NCBI GenBank assembly: GCA_041744735.1
Contig: JBGTKH010000404.1
Span: 1 to 10,320, forward strand
From: JBGTKH01 sp041744735
Lineage (GTDB): Bacteria; Planctomycetota; Planctomycetia; Pirellulales; Pirellulaceae
Length of the DNA: 10,320 bases
Reading direction: 5' to 3'
Each line of letters opens with the position of its first letter. Position 1 is the stretch's first letter. The notes under the pieces are model-generated. The model had not been told where the DNA came from. It was given only the letters and a program-made list of their open reading frames with translations, and did not search any database. Below are positions 6,268 through 10,320 of the stretch, in pieces. Position numbers and translations under genes: made by a program.

Positions 6268-6463
6268 GACGGACGCCCTCGTCCGTCTCTTAGTATCCGC
6301 GAAAAAATAACTCGATGAAATGGACAAATAGCGGCAGGGCGCAAGCCCTCCGGTTTCCGGCACCGGACGGCTTGCGCCGTTCCGCTAATTCGACAAGTTA
6401 TTCTTTCGCGGCTCCTTAGCCGCATCAAAGTGCCATGAAGACGGACGAGGGCGTCCGTCCTAC
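6264..6463. repeat. 200-bp nested palindromic element filling the kdsD/fkbM gap
   Basis: Three inverted repeats are nested about one centre. The outer pair, 6264-6288 and 6439-6463, is a perfect 25-bp repeat. Each of its arms is itself a hairpin of GACGGACG and CGTCCGTC around 4 bases. The middle pair is 6297-6312 (CCGCGAAAAAATAACT) and 6396-6411, matching 15 of 16. The inner pair is 6330-6353 and 6363-6386, matching 21 of 24, with GGGCGCAAGCC on the left, GGCTTGCGCC on the right and a 9-base loop. A further stem, GCGGCT/AGCCGC, sits at 6408-6423. No protein is encoded. By form it is a MITE- or REP/BIME-like element and, by position, a likely bidirectional transcription terminator. I have a faint memory of similar palindromes between genes of other planctomycetes, which I cannot confirm here. 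Confidence 0.85.
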
Positions 6464-6466
6464 AGT

Positions 6467-7207
6467 TCACGCGGCCTGCTTTGATCGCGACTGCGATTGC
6501 GCTTTTGGCGTACAGAGGATCTCGTAGGCGGATTCCAAATCGCCGCCAGCCATCGGACTTAGCTTGTAGCCCAAATCGGCAAGATATTGGCAGCAGGCCT
6601 GATGCACGCGAGGCCCGTGCGTGGAGAGGAACAATGTCGGCCGCGTCTGCTGTAACAGGTCGCGGGCGCCCTCCAGCAACTGCTGCTCGGCGCCTTCCAC
6701 GTCAATCTTGATGTGCGTGGGAATCGTTCCCGTTTCCGCCACGAGACTGTCGAGCGAACGAACAGCGACCTGCAACGTCCCGTCGGCGCTGACGCATCCC
6801 GTCCCCGTGCCGCTCCGCTGGGCAAACTTCGCCGTGCCGTCCTCGCGGCCAACGGCGCACGAGTGCAGTTCGACGTCATCAAAGCGGTTTGCTGTCACAT
6901 GCAATTGCAGGAAGGACGCGTTCCAAGGGTTCGGTTCGAAGGCCACAACTTTCCCTTGTGCCCCCACCAGTTTCCGCGCCAACAGTGTGTAGTAGCCCGA
7001 AGCCGCGCCGACGTCGTACACCACGTCGCCCGGCCGGATATGTTGCAGAAACAGGCGCGTTTGCTCGCGCTCGTATGATCCCAGCAGGACGCGCAGAATC
7101 TTGCCGCGGGCTCCGGGAGCCCATTGCATACCTTTCAACGGACCGGCCACGATCGGTAAACAAATCCGTTGCCAGCGATTCAGCTTGCGTTGCGACAACA
7201 GCGACAT
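6467..7207 (-). CDS. FkbM-family SAM-dependent methyltransferase
   Basis: Class I methyltransferase of the FkbM type, which typically O-methylates sugars of surface glycans, or polyketides. The frame from ATG at 7207 gives 246 residues. SAM-binding motif I is VVYDVGAASGYYT (62-74), the acidic residue of motif II is in VVAFEPNP (87-94, Glu91), and the family signature IKIDVEGAE is at 167-175, preceded by SLDSLV. The N-terminus (SLLSQRKLNRWQRICLP) is basic and may be membrane-facing. No clear Shine-Dalgarno precedes 7207; a GTG at 7255 would add 16 residues of unlikely composition. The gene lies 139 bases downstream of the GT-B glycosyltransferase on the same strand and probably belongs to its operon, where it could methylate and cap the sugar chain. 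The substrate is not predictable from sequence. Its stop is 4 bases from the palindromic element. Confidence 0.85.
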   Translation of the reverse strand: MSLLSQRKLNRWQRICLPIVAGPLKGMQWAPGARGKILRVLLGSYEREQTRLFLQHIRPGDVVYDVGAASGYYTLLARKLVGAQGKVVAFEPNPWNASFLQLHVTANRFDDVELHSCAVGREDGTAKFAQRSGTGTGCVSADGTLQVAVRSLDSLVAETGTIPTHIKIDVEGAEQQLLEGARDLLQQTRPTLFLSTHGPRVHQACCQYLADLGYKLSPMAGGDLESAYEILCTPKAQSQSRSKQAA

Positions 7208-7346
7208 GGCTCGACTCGCGCATGGAATAGGCCGACAAACGGCGGCTTCTACCACACGGGCCTGCGAGTTTCAAGAGCAACTGCTGCGCGAAAGTGGTTT
7301 CGCCGACTTACGATATCGGTTTATTCTAGTACGACAGCCACCGATC
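7208..7346. other. 139-base gap between two glycan genes
   Basis: Both neighbours are on the minus strand. I see no hairpin-plus-T terminator, no convincing promoter and no small gene here, so read-through from the glycosyltransferase into the methyltransferase gene is possible. Confidence 0.4.
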
Positions 7347-9155
7347 TTACGCTCGCTGCAGCGGCACCCACACCTCATTGCGAGCGATTGGGATTGCCGG
7401 CGACGAATGCCGCACGAGTTCCTGGATGGTCCGTAGCGGGTCGTGCTGTCTGAACCATTTGATGGAGAACTCGGCGGCCGTCGTGCGATAGTGGTTGTAA
7501 TGCCGGATCATCTCGCGCAACAGCCGCGAAATGTGCTGTGGGTCGGCGGCGATCAAACCGACTTGGCCCGCCGGCGGGGATTCACCGGGTGTCGCGGTGG
7601 AATGGAATGATAAGCGAACGCTGGTCAGCCGCGTCAATTCGTCGTGATAGGCGTTTCTGAATGAGACGCGGACATATCGCGTTCGCGAGTCCAGATGAAA
7701 CAGTGCCAGCGACGGCCGTTTCTTGCTACGTGGTCCCACAACGTGAGCAAACCGAGACACAAGGTCGCCGCTTTTGCCAAGCTCTTCGACCTCCACGTGC
7801 AGATAGACGCCTCGCGAAAATGACTCGTCGCCGTGCACGTTCACCAAAAGCTCAGTTGCGCCTGTGGGAATCGGATGAAGATTGCCGGCCATGCGTGGAT
7901 ATTCGTCGACCGCAACGTCTCTGAATTCGTGCTGATCGACCGTTGGGAGCTGCTCAGACAGACGCTGCAAATGGCAAGCGATCGGCTCGGCGATTTGATC
8001 GGCGAGCCACCCCCCCGCAGACACGACAACCGGAACGCCCGCTGTCAGCAACTCGCACAAAACACCTGCACGTCGCGCATAGTATCGCCGGCTGTCATAC
8101 ATCAACAGGCCGATGTCCGTTTGGCGAATCAGTTGCGTGTACGCATCGCTGGACAGCGGATGCCGCACGTATCGGATGGGCATGTCCGCACAAGAAGTGT
8201 TCGCGGCGCCTTCGGGCAGCGGCAGTTGCAGTCTCGGCTTGTCGCTCCACCGCGACCACTTCGATTGCACCCAGAGTTGCGCGCGGCCCGCGGCAAATTC
8301 ATCCTGCCACATATCCCGCAGCACTTGGGGCAAATGTTGTTGTCCCTTCTCGGGACGAAGGCCGCCGGCACAGGTGATCCGCAACGGCCCCGCTTCACGG
8401 TCACGGTCTGCACCGCACAAAAATGCCGGGTTGATGGGGTAGGGCAGAGGCCGAAACTTTGCGAGACCAAGCCGGTTGTACTGTTCGGCTAGTGCTTCGG
8501 ACGTGTTGTAAAAGTGCAAGCGATGGTTCGGAAGCATGTCGAGCGTTTCGGCGAATCTCTGCCGCACCAGCCGCAAGCGATCACTTTGGCCGGCATAGTC
8601 CGGCTCGCGGCCCTCGAAGATGCTGAAATGGAATTGCAAATGCCAGTCGGCAATTTGGGTCGTCGGCGTCGCCGTGAGGAACCGCGCCAGGCCCAGAAGA
8701 TCGAGGTCTGACAGTGACGCCAAAAATATTACGTCGCCCTGCTGCAACTCAATTTGTTTGAATAAACGCTTACACGCGTTCGTGAACTGCCGCACTCGCT
8801 GGTGTGCGTCAGGGGCGAAGAATGACTTCAAGCTGTCCATTGTCGCGTCTGCGGCTCGGCGGGCGATCCGCCACAATCGCTTGGCCATCACCGCGCGTCG
8901 CGCGTCGTTCGTTTTCGCTAAGAGATGCCTGCTACTGGCGATGAACACGGTGAAGGGACTGTACATCGTGTTCGGAAAAACCGAATACACTTTACAATCA
9001 CGGGGAAGCTCGTCGATCCGCTGAAACGAGCGATGGGCCGCCAAGAGCGTAGTAAAACCTCTCGTGTGCGCCGCGCGCAGCACTTGCAGCGCATAATCGC
9101 AATGATGTCCGCCGGCAGACTTTAACGAATGGTCGACAAGAATGAACTTTCGCAT
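7347..9155 (-). CDS. GT-B glycosyltransferase (GT4-like) with an inserted beta-rich domain
   Basis: Likely transfers a sugar from a nucleotide donor during cytoplasmic assembly of a surface glycan. The protein is 602 residues against about 350-400 for usual GT4 enzymes. The N-terminal half begins FILVDHSLKSAGGHHCDYAL, with the glycine-rich turn seen in GT4 acceptor domains. The donor domain shows ITCAGGLRPEKGQQHLPQVL (260-279), DIGLLMYD (347-354) and RRAGVLCELLTAGVPVVVSAGG (361-382), the GT4 nucleotide-sugar block. Between that block and the expected terminal helices (GLIAADPQHISRLLREMIRHY, 533-553) lies extra sequence, of which about 423-525 is rich in beta-strand-like runs (ELLVNVHGDES, GVYLHVEVEELG, TRYVRVSFRNAY, SVRLSFHST). 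ATG at 9155 is 8 bases after the upstream stop codon; GTG at 9182 is an overlapping alternative, and neither has a clear Shine-Dalgarno. Family membership is confident in fold, not in substrate. Confidence 0.85.
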   Translation of the reverse strand: MRKFILVDHSLKSAGGHHCDYALQVLRAAHTRGFTTLLAAHRSFQRIDELPRDCKVYSVFPNTMYSPFTVFIASSRHLLAKTNDARRAVMAKRLWRIARRAADATMDSLKSFFAPDAHQRVRQFTNACKRLFKQIELQQGDVIFLASLSDLDLLGLARFLTATPTTQIADWHLQFHFSIFEGREPDYAGQSDRLRLVRQRFAETLDMLPNHRLHFYNTSEALAEQYNRLGLAKFRPLPYPINPAFLCGADRDREAGPLRITCAGGLRPEKGQQHLPQVLRDMWQDEFAAGRAQLWVQSKWSRWSDKPRLQLPLPEGAANTSCADMPIRYVRHPLSSDAYTQLIRQTDIGLLMYDSRRYYARRAGVLCELLTAGVPVVVSAGGWLADQIAEPIACHLQRLSEQLPTVDQHEFRDVAVDEYPRMAGNLHPIPTGATELLVNVHGDESFSRGVYLHVEVEELGKSGDLVSRFAHVVGPRSKKRPSLALFHLDSRTRYVRVSFRNAYHDELTRLTSVRLSFHSTATPGESPPAGQVGLIAADPQHISRLLREMIRHYNHYRTTAAEFSIKWFRQHDPLRTIQELVRHSSPAIPIARNEVWVPLQRA

Positions 9156-9163
9156 CGTTGTGG

Positions 9164-10081
9164 TCAGGCAGCGTCGCGCCACGCTGTGCGAGTGCTATTC
9201 GGCAACGAGACATGGCGACGCCCCTCCGGACCTCGACCGTACTCGAAGCCGGGAAACTTAATCACGCCAGGCATCTCTGCGTCCGCGACTTGCACGGGCT
9301 GTTGTGCCCAGTCGGTCGCCGTCCTGTGGGTGTGCAGTTCCCACAGACGAGCTTGTTTCATGAACGCATAGTAGCCTGCGAGAACGGCAAACTGGAGTCC
9401 GAGCTTGCCTTCTAGTACGCCGAATTGAAGCAAGTAATCGCGAAGGAATCGCAACGGCCCGCGCGACATCAGTCGCCAATAACTGGGCTTTCTGCCCTCC
9501 TCGAACCAAATCTGCGCCTGAACACGCGCGTAGCGGTCGTACTTAATTAGCCACTGGTCATAGGACGTAATGCTGTAATGCTCAAACCGGTTCTTTAGGC
9601 GGCCCAGCCGGTCCTTGGGTAATTTGATGCGTGCGTGATCAGTCTTGCCGAAGTAGCGCGCCCGGTCACGGTGAAAAAGGCGAATTACCCAGTCGTTATT
9701 CAATCCACAGGAACGCATGTGCCGTCCCATGAAATAGTTCTTTCGATAAATCCGATAGCCATCCTTCTTGGGGCCGGACCGTAATTCGGAGACGATTTCA
9801 TCCGCCAATTCCGGCGTTACGCGTTCATCGGCGTCGACCAGCAATACCCAGGAGTGCTTCGCCTGTGGACTCGCCCAGTTTTTGAAGTCACCGGATGTGT
9901 GGTAGGCGCGCTGAATAATCCGGCAGCCGCCCATACCTCTGACGATATCGAGTGTGTCATCAAGCGAACCGGAGTCTGCAATCAGGATTTCATCGGCGAT
10001 GGCTTGAAAACTCTCGATGCATGCCCGAACGTTATGCTGCTCGTTCTTGCACGGGATGAGACAAGTAAGTTTCGGCTGCAT
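9164..10081 (-). CDS. Family 2 glycosyltransferase, WaaE/KdtX-like
   Basis: GT-A inverting glycosyltransferase; relatives such as WaaE add glucose to the lipopolysaccharide inner core. The frame is 305 residues from ATG at 10081, chosen because GGGGA lies 5 bases upstream; the ATG at 10093 adds four residues and has no such signal. The N-terminal nucleotide-binding segment is LTCLIPCKNEQHNVRACIES (5-24), followed by ADEILIADSGSLDDTLDI (29-46). The metal-binding DxD-type motif is LLVDADERVTPEL (80-92), with Asp83 and Asp85. The segment GYRIYRKNYFMGRHMRSCG, then WVIRLFHRDRARYFG, matches the WaaE-type acceptor region. An amphipathic stretch at about 214-246 may contact the membrane. The C-terminal 60 residues are variable and unlike the family core. 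It is the first gene of a probable three-gene operon and lies 8 bases before the GT-B gene. Waa-like naming is by motif only. Confidence 0.9.
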   Translation of the reverse strand: MQPKLTCLIPCKNEQHNVRACIESFQAIADEILIADSGSLDDTLDIVRGMGGCRIIQRAYHTSGDFKNWASPQAKHSWVLLVDADERVTPELADEIVSELRSGPKKDGYRIYRKNYFMGRHMRSCGLNNDWVIRLFHRDRARYFGKTDHARIKLPKDRLGRLKNRFEHYSITSYDQWLIKYDRYARVQAQIWFEEGRKPSYWRLMSRGPLRFLRDYLLQFGVLEGKLGLQFAVLAGYYAFMKQARLWELHTHRTATDWAQQPVQVADAEMPGVIKFPGFEYGRGPEGRRHVSLPNSTRTAWRDAA

Positions 10082-10227
10082 GCAATTCCCCATCCAGAAT
10101 GTTAGGTGGCGCCGCGCAGATGAAATCTTGCAGTAACGCTACCTTTATCGGATGTATCGGTTGGGGCACGTGAGCAAAACCTACTGAGAAGCCAATCTCA
10201 CGCCGGGTATGCGGCTGATGGCCACTT

Positions 10228-10285
10228 GACTCGACTAGTGCTTCGTCAAAGCTTAGTTTGGGGGTTGGGTGGCTGGGGTCGAGTC
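10228..10285. repeat. Inverted repeat GACTCGAC/GTCGAGTC
   Basis: Arms at 10228-10235 and 10278-10285 are perfect 8-base reverse complements with 42 bases between them. The interior is G-rich on the plus strand (GTTTGGGGGTTGGGTGGCTG). It directly abuts the next inverted repeat, so the two may be one dispersed element. Confidence 0.5.
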
Positions 10286-10288
10286 TTC

Positions 10289-10320
10289 GAGCCCCCAGCA
10301 AAAGCCGATTCCGGGGGCTC
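10289..10320. repeat. Inverted repeat GAGCCCCC/GGGGGCTC at the window edge
   Basis: Arms at 10289-10296 and 10313-10320 are perfect reverse complements around 16 bases. The right arm ends exactly at the last base, so the stem may be longer in the full sequence. It may be the end of a dispersed intergenic repeat or a terminator for a gene beyond the edge. Confidence 0.55.

Larger units (their letters stand above)
10082..10320. other. Non-coding right edge upstream of the glycan operon
   Basis: These 239 bases precede the first gene of the minus-strand glycan unit and should contain its promoter, though I find no convincing -35/-10. Bases 10082-10220 show nothing distinctive. The rest holds two inverted repeats described separately. 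The minus-strand open frame across it has no good start and overlaps the glycosyltransferase gene. Confidence 0.5.

Noticed and set aside
6264..6463. CRISPR array
   Set aside because: The repeats are inverted and concentric, not direct repeats with unique spacers.
7833..8492. Plus-strand open frame of 219 codons
   Set aside because: Complement of the GT-B glycosyltransferase gene; no domain or ribosome-binding site.
10032..10301. Minus-strand open frame of 89 codons
   Set aside because: It overlaps the start of the family 2 glycosyltransferase gene in another frame and runs through the edge repeats; no start signal.

Overview
The window looks like chromosomal DNA from a GC-rich bacterium, most likely a planctomycete of the Pirellula type. 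The reasons are a tiny lysine/alanine/proline-rich histone-H1-like protein, a secreted protein with a short N-terminal 'NGD..SG' beta domain, a HEAT-repeat protein with an unnamed C-terminal domain, mostly weak Shine-Dalgarno signals, and large GC-rich intergenic palindromes. The taxonomic call is inference; there is no rRNA or other marker gene.

Left part (1-3151): the 5' 208 codons of a secreted protein (minus strand, running off the left edge), then a 39-residue H1-like peptide gene (867-986, minus), then a 581-base non-coding stretch with several hairpins, including a perfect 11-bp stem. A HEAT-repeat protein of about 520 residues follows on the plus strand.

Middle (3191-6463): a minus-strand unit of galE (UDP-glucose 4-epimerase), a PIN-domain (VapC-like) ribonuclease and a 65-residue basic partner. 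The partner starts 2 bases after the PIN stop codon, so the order is toxin first and putative antitoxin second. The PIN gene's ribosome-binding site lies inside a small hairpin between the two genes. Divergent from galE is kdsD (arabinose-5-phosphate isomerase, SIS plus two CBS domains), the first step toward Kdo. The kdsD stop codon lies within a roughly 200-bp nested palindromic element, bounded by a perfect 25-bp inverted repeat, that fills the convergent gap to the next gene.

Right part (6467-10081): three minus-strand genes, probably co-transcribed, in the order family 2 glycosyltransferase (WaaE-like), a large GT-B glycosyltransferase with a roughly 100-residue beta-rich insertion near its C-terminus, and an FkbM-type methyltransferase. 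With galE (UDP-galactose supply) and kdsD (Kdo precursor), they suggest lipopolysaccharide or another surface glycan being built and capped. No transporter or polymerase is present. The right edge (10220-10320) is non-coding and holds two inverted repeats, one running to the last base, so it probably continues beyond the window.

The items most worth a second look are the nested palindrome at kdsD/fkbM, the PIN/partner pair attached to galE with a hairpin over its start, the glycosyltransferase with an inserted domain, and the overlooked H1-like peptide gene.
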